Assembly (NCBI RefSeq): GCF_038452265.1
Contig: NZ_CP151843.1
Span: 682,001-746,000 of the forward strand
Length of the DNA: 64,000 nucleotides
DNA from: Vibrio diazotrophicus
GTDB lineage: Bacteria > Pseudomonadota > Gammaproteobacteria > Enterobacterales > Vibrionaceae
Direction of reading: 5' to 3'
Part shown: piece after piece, positions 34,930 through 43,041 of the stretch
Position numbering within the stretch: position 1 is the first letter of the stretch
Layout: each line of letters opens with the position of its first letter
The notes under the pieces: generated by a model
Told to the model about the DNA's origin: nothing
Database searches by the model: none
Seen by the model: only the letters and a program-made list of their open reading frames with translations
Program-made: the position numbers and the translations under genes

Positions 34930-36051
34930 ATGACAACTAAGCCGCCAGTTATATGGCTAAATGTCGCAATATTCTCACTCAGTTTTATTTTAGCTGCGGT
35001 TGTTACACCGTGGTTTGGTTGGCATTTTGGCTTCGGTGCTGAGCACTGGGTTTGGCTGATCGTCTGTTTTGCTTTCTGCAACCTGTCAATTACCATGGGC
35101 TATCACCGCCTATGGTCACACAAGACTTTTGAAGCCCATTGGCTAGTTCGTTTGTTGTGTGCTCTCGGAGGTGCATTTGCGTTGCAAAATAGCGCACTGC
35201 ATTGGTCTTCCGATCACCGAGTACACCATAAGTTTGTCGACCAGAATGACAAAGATCCCTACTCAGCAAAGAAAGGCTTTTGGTATTCACACATCGGTTG
35301 GATGCTGCGTCACTACAACCAAGCGGTGTATGACGACTACAGTAACTGCCGTGATCTACAAAAAGATAAGATTGTGATGTGGCAACATCGTTATTACGTG
35401 CCTCTTGCTGTGCTTATGAACCTTGGTGTGCCTCTACTACTTGGCATTATCTATAACGATATTATCGGTATGCTGCTGATGGTTGGCGCTGTTCGTCTGG
35501 TACTTAACCACCACACCACTTTCTTTATTAATTCTCTGGCGCATATTTGGGGTTCACAGCCATACACCAATAAGAACACCGCAAGAGACAACGGCGTTTT
35601 GGCTTTCTTCACCTTTGGTGAAGGCTATCATAACTATCACCACATCTTTGAAAATGATTACCGAAACGGTATTTATTGGTGGCAGTACGATCCAACCAAA
35701 TGGCTCATCAAAGCTTGCTCATGGGTAGGCTTGACCAAGAAACTAAGAAAAGCCCCAGCACTGAAAATTGAGAAGGCACGCGCACAAATGGCGCTTGTTT
35801 ATGTGCAAAGCAGAATCCTGTCACTGCCAAACCACGTCGTATTAATGAATAGCTTTCAACATGAATTTGATGCTTTCATCAGCGAACTGCACAATTACTA
35901 CGATATTAAAAGACAACTGCTTGAAAGTAAGAAAAGCCTAGCATTTAAGAAGTATGAGCGTTCTATGCTCAAGGTTCGCTACGAGCAAGTTAAACTCGAT
36001 TTTGTTGAAAAAAGAAACCGCTGGAACCGAATAGTTTCACAATACGCTTAA
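34930..36051 (+). CDS. Membrane acyl-CoA/fatty acid desaturase (delta-9 type)
   Basis: A 373-residue integral-membrane di-iron enzyme that introduces a cis double bond into acyl chains. The three histidine boxes are HRLWSH (about residue 59), HRVHHKF and HNYHH, between paired hydrophobic segments at about 10-55 and 155-190. The C-terminal 100 residues are a basic, helical cytosolic tail longer than in minimal desaturases. AAAGGA precedes ATG. Two FabR-like palindromes on its promoter suggest control by acyl-CoA saturation state. Confidence 0.9.
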   Translation: MTTKPPVIWLNVAIFSLSFILAAVVTPWFGWHFGFGAEHWVWLIVCFAFCNLSITMGYHRLWSHKTFEAHWLVRLLCALGGAFALQNSALHWSSDHRVHHKFVDQNDKDPYSAKKGFWYSHIGWMLRHYNQAVYDDYSNCRDLQKDKIVMWQHRYYVPLAVLMNLGVPLLLGIIYNDIIGMLLMVGAVRLVLNHHTTFFINSLAHIWGSQPYTNKNTARDNGVLAFFTFGEGYHNYHHIFENDYRNGIYWWQYDPTKWLIKACSWVGLTKKLRKAPALKIEKARAQMALVYVQSRILSLPNHVVLMNSFQHEFDAFISELHNYYDIKRQLLESKKSLAFKKYERSMLKVRYEQVKLDFVEKRNRWNRIVSQYA

Positions 36052-36353
36052 TTCTCCCTCTCTTTTAAAAAAGTGGCGCATTTGTGCCACTTTTCTTTTT
36101 TAACTCCTTAACATTAGAAATTCTCATACAAACGATAATATTATCTAATAAATTTATTTCTTAATATTATTCGGAGTTATTATTCACAAAAAGAACAATA
36201 CCCTGTAAATGATAGTTTAATTTTTATTGCTTTAGATCATTCAAAGTGCAAGTTGAACTCGTGCCACAGAGAAGTTTCGAGTAAATTGCCGTAACACTTT
36301 GCAACATTTACTTTTAACTTTACTCGCATCATTCTCATAGATTGGAGACTACT
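36052..36353. other. Gap before dcuC
   Basis: 302 bases: the desaturase terminator, then a very AT-rich stretch (36110-36230). I looked for FNR and NarP sites and found only poor matches (6 of 10 near 36233). Confidence 0.4.
36067..36101 (+). terminator. Terminator after the desaturase gene
   Basis: Stem AAAAGTGGCGCA / TGTGCCACTTTT with one mismatch, then CTTTTTT. Confidence 0.85.
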
Positions 36354-37721
36354 ATGCTTGAACTTCTCATCGGGTTAGTTGTTACGATTGCTGTTGGATA
36401 CCTGATCGTAAAAGGCTACAAAGCAGCTGGCGTACTACTGACTGGTGGTCTTGTGCTACTCATTCTCACCGGTATTATCGGTCATACTGTATTACCTAAA
36501 AACGTTGCTTCAACGGGCAACTTGCTTACAGACTCATTAGAATACGTGAAATTCATGCTGCAAAACCGAGGCGGTGGCTTGGGTATGCAAATCATGCTGT
36601 TGTGTGGTTTTGCTTCTTACATGACTCATATCGGTGCAAATAATGTTGTGGTAAAACAGTTTTCTAAACCACTTTCTTTTATTAAATCACCTTACATTCT
36701 GCTTGTTTCTGCATATATCGTAGCTTGTTTAATGTCACTGGCTGTAAGCTCTGCAACAGGTCTAGGCGTGCTATTGATGGCTACCTTGTTCCCTATGATG
36801 ACAGCGATGGGTATCTCACGCCCAGCAGCAGCAGCGGTATGTGCTTCACCAGCGGCAATCATTCTTTCTCCAACGTCTGGTGACGTTGTTATTGCGGCAG
36901 AAAAGTCAGGCTTGAGCCTAGATGTGTTCGCGGTACAAACCGTTCTTCCTGTGTCTATCTGTGCGATTATCGTTATGGCGATTACCGCTTACTTCTGGAA
37001 CAAATATCTGGATAAGAAAGACAACACGCCAATGGAACGAGTTGATGTGTCTGAAATTGAAGTTAATGCACCAGGTTATTACTCAATTCTGCCATTCCTT
37101 CCAATCATTGGGGTGTTCCTGTTTAACGGTAAAACCATCGAAGGTTTATCTCTGGATATCTACACCATCGTTGTCGCTTCTATTTTTGTCGGTGCTTTGG
37201 TTCATTACGTATCTCGCAAGTTCAACGGCAGAGAAGCTTTAGAAGATCTAGAAGTTTGCTACGACGGTATGGCTGATGCGTTTAAAGGCGTGGTAATGCT
37301 ATTAGTGGCAGCAGGCGTATTTGCACAAGGCTTGATGTCTATCGGCGCTATCGACAACCTACTTCACCTTGCAGAAACTGCGGGCGCAGGTGGCGTTGCA
37401 CTAATGCTTATTCTGACCATCTTGACGGTTGCCGCAGCAATCGCAACAGGTTCAGGTAACGCACCTTTCTACGCATTCGTGGAACTTGCACCGTCATTGG
37501 CTGGAAAATTGGGTCTAAACCCAGCGTTCCTAATTATTCCAATGCTACAAGCATCAAACCTAGGCCGTACTATTTCGCCTGTATCAGGTGTTATCGTTGC
37601 AACTTCAGGTATGGCGCACTTAAGCCCGTTTGAAGTAGTTAAACGCACCTTCCTACCAGTGATGACAGGTTTGATTACCGTAATTATTGGTACTACGGTT
37701 CTTGTTCCTATGATGGCGTAA
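36354..37721 (+). CDS. dcuC: Anaerobic C4-dicarboxylate transporter DcuC
   Basis: A 455-residue inner-membrane carrier with 11-12 hydrophobic segments, resembling DcuC from the start: LELLIGLVVTIAVGYLIVKG. Other blocks are LAVSSATGLGVLLMATLFP, SPTSGDVVIAAE and QASNLGRTISPVSGVIVATSG. It exchanges or exports succinate during anaerobic growth. ATG 36354 follows TTGGAGA by 5 bases; the upstream TTG is part of that ribosome site. It lies beside the nap genes, forming an anaerobic block. Confidence 0.92.
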   Translation: MLELLIGLVVTIAVGYLIVKGYKAAGVLLTGGLVLLILTGIIGHTVLPKNVASTGNLLTDSLEYVKFMLQNRGGGLGMQIMLLCGFASYMTHIGANNVVVKQFSKPLSFIKSPYILLVSAYIVACLMSLAVSSATGLGVLLMATLFPMMTAMGISRPAAAAVCASPAAIILSPTSGDVVIAAEKSGLSLDVFAVQTVLPVSICAIIVMAITAYFWNKYLDKKDNTPMERVDVSEIEVNAPGYYSILPFLPIIGVFLFNGKTIEGLSLDIYTIVVASIFVGALVHYVSRKFNGREALEDLEVCYDGMADAFKGVVMLLVAAGVFAQGLMSIGAIDNLLHLAETAGAGGVALMLILTILTVAAAIATGSGNAPFYAFVELAPSLAGKLGLNPAFLIIPMLQASNLGRTISPVSGVIVATSGMAHLSPFEVVKRTFLPVMTGLITVIIGTTVLVPMMA

Positions 37722-37742
37722 CATCAGCCGAACTTAACCATG

Positions 37743-37771
37743 AAAAGACCAGCGATTCGCTGGTCTTTTTG
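37743..37771 (+). terminator. Terminator after dcuC
   Basis: Near-perfect palindrome AAAGACCAGCGA / TCGCTGGTCTTT, then TTG. Confidence 0.85.
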
Positions 37772-37813
37772 TTTTCAATCTCTGCACATTTTTTCATTTA
37801 TATTAGCTTTCAC

Positions 37814-37827
37814 TTGACCTGAATCAA
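37814..37827. promoter_or_regulatory. FNR box upstream of napG
   Basis: TTGAC-CTGA-ATCAA matches TTGATNNNNATCAA at 9 of 10 positions, 99 bases before the napG ATG. It gives napGH its own anaerobic promoter. Confidence 0.75.
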
Positions 37828-37925
37828 CGGAGTGTTCGTACACTACTTTGGAGGTAGCGACTATTCTTATGCACACAGATAATGTGGTTATAATTTTAGT
37901 AGTGCGTTTTATACAGGGTTGGCGT

Positions 37926-38687
37926 ATGAAAACTTCTCGTCCAAAAATTTCCGAAAGCCGCCGTCGCTTCTTAAGAGATGCTTCTAGAACTGCAGTCGGT
38001 GTCGGTGCAGCCGCATCGCTCCTCGGATTGCAATCTTTGCAAAGTCAGGCAAGAGAAACTTCTGGTGTCCCGATTCGCCCACCAGGTGCATTACCAGGTA
38101 ACGATTTCGAGAAAGCCTGCGTGCGTTGCGGCTTATGCGTTCAAGCATGCCCATACGATACGTTGAAGTTAGCTTCGCTTCTTTCACCTGTTGCTGCGGG
38201 TACGCCGTACTTTACTGCCAGACAAATACCTTGCGAGATGTGCGAAGACATTCCTTGCGTGAAAGCCTGCCCCAGCGGTGCACTTGATCCTGCACTGACC
38301 GATATAGATGATGCAAGGATGGGAACTGCAGTACTGATCGACCAAAAGAACTGCCTTAATTTTCAAGGCCTACGTTGCGATGTTTGTTACCGCATCTGCC
38401 CTGCTATCGATAAAGCCATCACCCTTGAAACCATCCGAAATGAAAGAACAGGTTTTCACGCCAAATTTATTCCCACCGTTCATGCCGACTACTGCACAGG
38501 TTGCGGTAAGTGCGAAGAAGCCTGTGTGTTAGATGTGGCGGCAATAAAAGTGGTCCCAACTGAACTGGCTCAAGGCCAACTCGGTAAGCACTATCGCCTA
38601 GGATGGGAAGAGCATTCTGAAGTGCGTATCGACACCGAAGAACACGGTGGCGTTCCAATTAAACCATTTAACGGCAACCAGCTTTAG
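37926..38687 (+). CDS. napG: Ferredoxin-type protein NapG
   Basis: 253 residues. Twin-arginine signal SRRRFLRDASRTAVGVGAAAS places it in the periplasm. Four [4Fe-4S] motifs follow: CVRCGLCVQACPYD, CEMCEDIPCVKACP, CLNFQGLRCDVCYRICP and CTGCGKCEEACVLD. With NapH it passes quinol electrons towards NapC/NapA. ATG 37926 is chosen as it gives a normal Tat signal; a longer open frame exists upstream. napH follows after 10 bases. Confidence 0.93.
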   Translation: MKTSRPKISESRRRFLRDASRTAVGVGAAASLLGLQSLQSQARETSGVPIRPPGALPGNDFEKACVRCGLCVQACPYDTLKLASLLSPVAAGTPYFTARQIPCEMCEDIPCVKACPSGALDPALTDIDDARMGTAVLIDQKNCLNFQGLRCDVCYRICPAIDKAITLETIRNERTGFHAKFIPTVHADYCTGCGKCEEACVLDVAAIKVVPTELAQGQLGKHYRLGWEEHSEVRIDTEEHGGVPIKPFNGNQL

Positions 38688-38697
38688 GAGGTGGATA

Positions 38698-39543
38698 ATG
38701 GCTAAACATTTGGCTAAAGACGCCGGTAAAGCGGCAATACAAAACTTGGGTTGGTGGAAAGCGCATCGCTTTTTGATCCTTCGCCGAATTTCTCAGTTTT
38801 CCATTATTGCGCTGTTTATGGCAGGCCCAACGTGGGGAGTGTTTAGAGGAAACCTTTCGTCTAGCACTCTGTTTGATGTTGTTCCTTTTACAGATCCACT
38901 CTTGCTGTTACAAACCATCACCGCAGGGCATCTTCCTGAGTTCACGGCAATTTTAGGTGCCCTGATTGTTGTCGCACTGTACGCCGTGATCGCAACAAGA
39001 GCGTTTTGTGCTTGGGTTTGCCCGCTGAATATCGTGACTGACTTAGCCGCGTGGCTACGCAGAAAACTGAACCTAAAAGCGAGCTATTCATGGCCAAAGA
39101 GTCTGCGCTATTGGTTGATTCCGGTACTGCTGATTGGCAGCGCCATTTCCGGAAGTGCGTTATGGGTGTGGATTGACCCTGTTTCTGCCCTGCACCGCGG
39201 CCTGATATTTGGTATGGGAGCTGGCTGGATGCTGATTGTACTTGTCTTCTTACTCGATCTGTTGCTGGTCGAACATGGCTGGTGTGGTCACTTATGCCCG
39301 TTAGGAGCGACCTATGGCATTATCGGCAAACAGAGCATTATGCGTGTCACCGCCACTGACAGAAACGCCTGCACTAAGTGTATGGATTGTTTCAACGTCT
39401 GCCCAGAACCGCAAGTTCTTAGAGAGCCGTTAAAAGATGGCGACATCAGAGTGATGGATCAGGATTGTATTAGCTGCGGACGTTGCATCGATGTGTGTTC
39501 TGAAAAGGTATTTGAGTTTAAAACTCGCTATTCGAAACAATAA
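38698..39543 (+). CDS. napH: Quinol dehydrogenase ferredoxin subunit NapH
   Basis: 281 residues, four membrane segments with CAWVCPLN and CGHLCPLG in loops, then two cytosolic [4Fe-4S] motifs: CTKCMDCFNVCPEP and CISCGRCIDVCSEK. It oxidises quinol (menaquinol in E. coli) for the Nap pathway. ATG 38698 has GGAGGTGG 5 bases upstream; the longer open frame overlaps napG and is rejected. napGH are 2.7 kb away from napFDABC, with the sensor pair between. Confidence 0.93.
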   Translation: MAKHLAKDAGKAAIQNLGWWKAHRFLILRRISQFSIIALFMAGPTWGVFRGNLSSSTLFDVVPFTDPLLLLQTITAGHLPEFTAILGALIVVALYAVIATRAFCAWVCPLNIVTDLAAWLRRKLNLKASYSWPKSLRYWLIPVLLIGSAISGSALWVWIDPVSALHRGLIFGMGAGWMLIVLVFLLDLLLVEHGWCGHLCPLGATYGIIGKQSIMRVTATDRNACTKCMDCFNVCPEPQVLREPLKDGDIRVMDQDCISCGRCIDVCSEKVFEFKTRYSKQ

Positions 39544-39583
39544 CGACTGCCAAAATTGCAATCTGTTGCTAAACAAAAAAGAG

Positions 39584-39611
39584 AAAAAAAGAGGCAATTA
39601 GCCTCTTTTTT
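39584..39611. terminator. Bidirectional terminator between napH and narP
   Basis: Stem AAAAAAGAGGC / GCCTCTTTTTT with loop AATTA, T-runs on both strands. Confidence 0.9.
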
Positions 39612-39632
39612 GCATCTGATAAGCCTCGATTT

Positions 39633-40265
39633 TTATCTCAGATCGCCGTAGCGTTCCAGATAAAGCACTGTTGCTGCAGTGCGCGAAGGCACTCGTAATT
39701 TCTTCAGCAAACTCTTCATGTGCACTTTTACTGTCGCTTCAGAAATAAACAGGTGATCGGCTATTTGCTTATTACGATACCCTTTTGCCACTTCCGCCAG
39801 AATTTGAGATTCACGATCAGTCAAAGAGTCAAATACGTCAGAGTGGCTCTCACGCTCACGAAGATATTTCGCGACGACGCTGCTGTAAGCTTTCTCACCA
39901 GAAGAAGCTTGTCTTAGCAGTTCAATCAGTTCGTCAGGCTCAGTATCTTTTAGCAGATAACCATCTGCTCCAGCTTTCACTAGTGCTTCAATGTCTGCGG
40001 CACTGTCCGATACGGTCAGTATAACGATAGTTGAGCTACATCCGTCGGTGCGCAGTGCCTGAAGTGTATCAAGCCCAGACATGCCCTTCATGTTCAGGTC
40101 GAGCAGGATCAAGTCCGGTTCATCTTCATGAGCCAACGCGACGGCTTCAGTACCGTTACTTGCTTCAGCGATCACATCAAAATCGTCTTCTAAGCTCAAT
40201 AACTGATTAATGCCTCTACGCATTAGCGGGTGGTCATCCACCAACATTACTCTAATCTTCGTCAA
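39633..40265 (-). CDS. narP: Nitrate/nitrite response regulator NarP
   Basis: 210 residues. Receiver domain with VDDHPLMRRG, phospho-Asp in DLILLDLNMKGMSG, TVSDSAAD and the LLKD lysine. C-terminal LuxR-type HTH (SLTDRESQILAEVAKG, NKQIADHLFISEATVKVHM). It closely resembles E. coli NarP. The start codon is TTG, 8 bases after AAGGA, inside the end of narQ (14-base overlap). It should bind TACYYMT heptamers such as the one before napF. Confidence 0.92.
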   Translation of the reverse strand: MTKIRVMLVDDHPLMRRGINQLLSLEDDFDVIAEASNGTEAVALAHEDEPDLILLDLNMKGMSGLDTLQALRTDGCSSTIVILTVSDSAADIEALVKAGADGYLLKDTEPDELIELLRQASSGEKAYSSVVAKYLRERESHSDVFDSLTDRESQILAEVAKGYRNKQIADHLFISEATVKVHMKSLLKKLRVPSRTAATVLYLERYGDLR

Positions 40266-41985
40266 CGTTAATGTCCTTAGACTGTTTAAATTTCAAAGTT
40301 ATTCTGCAACCGGAGTTCAGAGAAGAATTCACTGTCAGCTCTCCGTTCAGGCGGGCTGCTCGCTCTTGCATTATGCTTAAACCATAGTGGTTAAGTTTTG
40401 CATCGTGTTCTTCAAACCCGACACCATTATCTTCGACCACGACAACAACATCGCCGTCAACTTGGTTACACTCCACGACTATTTTCGTAGCGGCTGCGTG
40501 CTTAATGGCGTTAATCACCGCTTCTCGGATCAACTGCATTAAATGCACCTGCTGATGCGCATTCAACTCCAGCGAGGATAGATTATTGGTTAACTCAATT
40601 GACGCACTGGTGTGCTCTTTCAACTGATTGATCATTTCCAATAACGCTCGCCCGAAATTACCTTCTTTAATGGTTAACCGGAATGTGGTCAGCAGCTCAC
40701 GCAACTGAGTATAGGCTCCGGATAAACCCTCATCGATATCTTTAATAATGTCTGTTGTCTTCTCACTTTGCGGCGTTTGGTCTAGCTTGTTCATGACACG
40801 CTTAAGTAACGAGACCTGAATTTTTAAATAAGAAAGCGACTGAGCAAGAGAGTCATGTAGTTCACGCGCGATGGTCGCACGCTCTTCCATCAGGAGCAAC
40901 TGCTCTGCCTGTTTCTGAGCTTTGTTAAAATAAACAGCGCGTGAAAGCATCTGTACAAAACTATCAATCAGAGCTTTATCCGGGCATGGTAACCCCGCCC
41001 GCCAGTACAGTCTTCCTAACGTCTGTCCATCCACCATCAATGGTTGCTCGTGGCAGTTGTTATTGCAATTGCTGTCACAATAACCTTCATTTAAAACAAT
41101 GCCTTTGCCCGCCTCTTCATCTATTTCGAGGCGAACAGCATCAATCCCTTCAACACTAACGATTTGTTTAAGTAACGTCTGAAAATTCTCTTGGCTAATT
41201 CGAGAAGCCGTTAACTGTTGAGACGACTCATAAAGTACCTGCAATGACTGGTTTGCATGTTGGAGCTTATGGGTCTTCTCATTCACCGCATTTTCAAGCC
41301 CGTGATACAGCTTGCCTAACTCATTCGCCATGTCATTAAATGTGCGGGTCAATATCGCCATTTCATTACGGCTGGTTGTTTTCAACTGCACATCAAAAGA
41401 TCGGTTCTGTACCTGTTCACTCGCCACAACTAAATTACGCAGCGGGCCTACAACTTCTCTTCGAGTATAAATAACAACCAACGCAGAAACCAAAAATACA
41501 CCGCCAAGGCCTAAGCCCCCAACCCATGCCAGTTTGATTAATTTACTTTCAGAAAACTGCTGCAGTTTAAACACAAACACATCAATTTGGCTGACGAACC
41601 CCGCCACAAGGTTCAAATATTCAGCACGTTGGTCACTTTTCAAGATTGTTTTCAGTTCTTGCCAGCGGATGATGATGTCGTTGTAATCGGACTGAATATC
41701 TTCAGGCACTGTCCAATGTTTTAACGCCTGCATAGACGGAGAAAACAGTGACTGTTCGAAACTTTCAATATGACTGACATAATCGATGGAGGAACTCTGA
41801 ATATCGTGCGCTAAACGATAGCTTTGCATACGCATCGAACCTGAAACATTGACCGCTTCTGCGTCATTCAATGATGATGCTAGTGTTATAATCGCGAAGC
41901 TAATTGTTGCAAACGACATCATCACAATGCTAAACATTGCCTTGGCAATTGTGCCAATCAGCGACCTTTCTACTCTTCTAACCAA
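40252..41985 (-). CDS. narQ: Nitrate/nitrite sensor kinase NarQ
   Basis: 577 residues. Transmembrane 1 at about 14-36, then the ligand-binding P-box VSGSMRMQSYRL, a periplasmic helical bundle, transmembrane 2 near 150-172, HAMP, a GAF-like region with a Cys cluster (CDSNCNNNC), the HisKA_3 H-box ATIARELHDSLAQSLSYLKI and the ATPase. It is very like E. coli NarQ. No ATG or GTG fits: the only start in frame that keeps the N-terminus is TTG at 41983-41985. It is transcribed away from napF. Confidence 0.92.
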   Translation of the reverse strand: MVRRVERSLIGTIAKAMFSIVMMSFATISFAIITLASSLNDAEAVNVSGSMRMQSYRLAHDIQSSSIDYVSHIESFEQSLFSPSMQALKHWTVPEDIQSDYNDIIIRWQELKTILKSDQRAEYLNLVAGFVSQIDVFVFKLQQFSESKLIKLAWVGGLGLGGVFLVSALVVIYTRREVVGPLRNLVVASEQVQNRSFDVQLKTTSRNEMAILTRTFNDMANELGKLYHGLENAVNEKTHKLQHANQSLQVLYESSQQLTASRISQENFQTLLKQIVSVEGIDAVRLEIDEEAGKGIVLNEGYCDSNCNNNCHEQPLMVDGQTLGRLYWRAGLPCPDKALIDSFVQMLSRAVYFNKAQKQAEQLLLMEERATIARELHDSLAQSLSYLKIQVSLLKRVMNKLDQTPQSEKTTDIIKDIDEGLSGAYTQLRELLTTFRLTIKEGNFGRALLEMINQLKEHTSASIELTNNLSSLELNAHQQVHLMQLIREAVINAIKHAAATKIVVECNQVDGDVVVVVEDNGVGFEEHDAKLNHYGLSIMQERAARLNGELTVNSSLNSGCRITLKFKQSKDINVDED

Positions 41986-42082
41986 ACTGGTGCATTTCCT
42001 TCATTTTGACGTCTATCGTCTTTCTTAAATTTTGAATCACAGTCAAACACTATCAATATGTGATCACTCTCGCTGGAAATAA

Positions 42083-42096
42083 TTGATCTAAAACAA
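42083..42096. promoter_or_regulatory. FNR box upstream of napF
   Basis: TTGAT-CTAA-AACAA, 9 of 10 to consensus. Its centre is 29 bases upstream of the NarP site. Confidence 0.65.
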
Positions 42097-42110
42097 CGCT
42101 TACCCCCAAT

Positions 42111-42126
42111 TACCCCCTAATGGGTA
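42111..42126. promoter_or_regulatory. NarP 7-2-7 operator upstream of napF
   Basis: TACCCCC-TA-ATGGGTA fits TACYYMT-NN-AKRRGTA except one base. A third heptamer-like TACCCCC lies at 42101. Its centre is about 43 bases before the start predicted from TACAAT at 42149. Confidence 0.75.
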
Positions 42127-42148
42127 TTTAAGAAAATAGCCTGAAAAC

Positions 42149-42154
42149 TACAAT
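42149..42154 (+). promoter_or_regulatory. Candidate napF -10 element
   Basis: TACAAT. No good -35 precedes it, as expected for an activator-dependent promoter. Confidence 0.4.
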
Positions 42155-42237
42155 TTTCATATGGATAAGTGAAAATTGTGGCTTAACAACTTTGAGCTAC
42201 AATTTACCTATCGCTTACAAAATATAAGGTGATTGTA

Positions 42238-42720
42238 GTGGTCGATTTAGCCAGACGTCGATTGTTCTCGCGTAAAACTGTTGAAGACTCAGCAATAATA
42301 ATGCCTTGGGTTAAATCAGCGGCTTCTTTTACCGACGATTGTACACGTTGCGGCAAATGCGTTTCTGCTTGTGAAACCAATATCATCATTAATGGTGACG
42401 GTGGTTTTCCAACCGTAGATTTCAGCCGAGGCGAATGCACATTTTGTTATCAATGTGCCAAGGTTTGCCCGGAGCCTATTTTCCTTCCACAGTCCAATTC
42501 ACCTTGGCAGATTAAAGCGGATATCAAACAGAATTGTTTGGCGTATCAAAACGTTGAATGTCGTAGCTGTGGTGAAACATGTGACACCATGGCGATTCAG
42601 TTTAAGTTGCAACTCAACAAAGTTGCACAACCAGTTATCAATGTTGATGACTGCAGTGGTTGCGGAGCATGTGTTTCTGTATGCCCAACAGCAGCTATCC
42701 ATGTAAGCAACACAATATAA
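42238..42720 (+). CDS. napF: Ferredoxin-type protein NapF
   Basis: 160 residues, cytosolic. Four Cys clusters: CTRCGKCVSACETN, CTFCYQCAKVCPEP, CRSCGETCDTM and CSGCGACVSVCPTA. NapF helps mature NapA before export. GTG 42238 is preferred: AAGGTGA lies 6 bases upstream and the protein starts VDLARRRLFSRK as in the family. First gene of napFDABC. Confidence 0.93.
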   Translation: MVDLARRRLFSRKTVEDSAIIMPWVKSAASFTDDCTRCGKCVSACETNIIINGDGGFPTVDFSRGECTFCYQCAKVCPEPIFLPQSNSPWQIKADIKQNCLAYQNVECRSCGETCDTMAIQFKLQLNKVAQPVINVDDCSGCGACVSVCPTAAIHVSNTI

Positions 42721-42735
42721 AAATGAGAGTAATGT

Positions 42736-43041
42736 ATGTCACTGAATGAAGTGCACATTTCAAGTTTGGTGATTCATGTGCTTCCACAGCATCTTGAATC
42801 AATAAAGGCTCAAATCGAAGAATTCGAGAATGCAGAAGTCTACGGTGACAGCCCTGAAGGTAAAATTGTGGTTGTTCTCGAAACCGAGAATCAAGGTTTT
42901 ATTACCGACACAATTGATGCCATCAACAATTTACCTAACGTGCTAAGCACTGTTTTGGTTTATCACCAAATCGAAACAGATTTAGAGCAGTTGGACGAAG
43001 ACACTGGAATTCAACAATCCCAAACAGAGGATGAAGTATGA
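42736..43041 (+). CDS. napD: NapA signal-binding chaperone NapD
   Basis: 101 residues. A ferredoxin-like alpha/beta fold: VHISSLVIHVLPQHLESIKAQIE at the start and KIVVVLETENQ in the middle. It binds the Tat signal of NapA. The C-terminal tail is acidic. Its TGA overlaps the napA ATG. Confidence 0.92.
   Translation: MSLNEVHISSLVIHVLPQHLESIKAQIEEFENAEVYGDSPEGKIVVVLETENQGFITDTIDAINNLPNVLSTVLVYHQIETDLEQLDEDTGIQQSQTEDEV

Noticed and set aside
36228..36243. Possible FNR box before dcuC
   Set aside because: Only about 6 of 10 consensus positions; not enough, though anaerobic control of dcuC is likely on family grounds.
37830..37860. NarP-like heptamers TACACTA and GGAGGTA before napG
   Set aside because: Spacing is 4 rather than 2 bases and the arms are poor.
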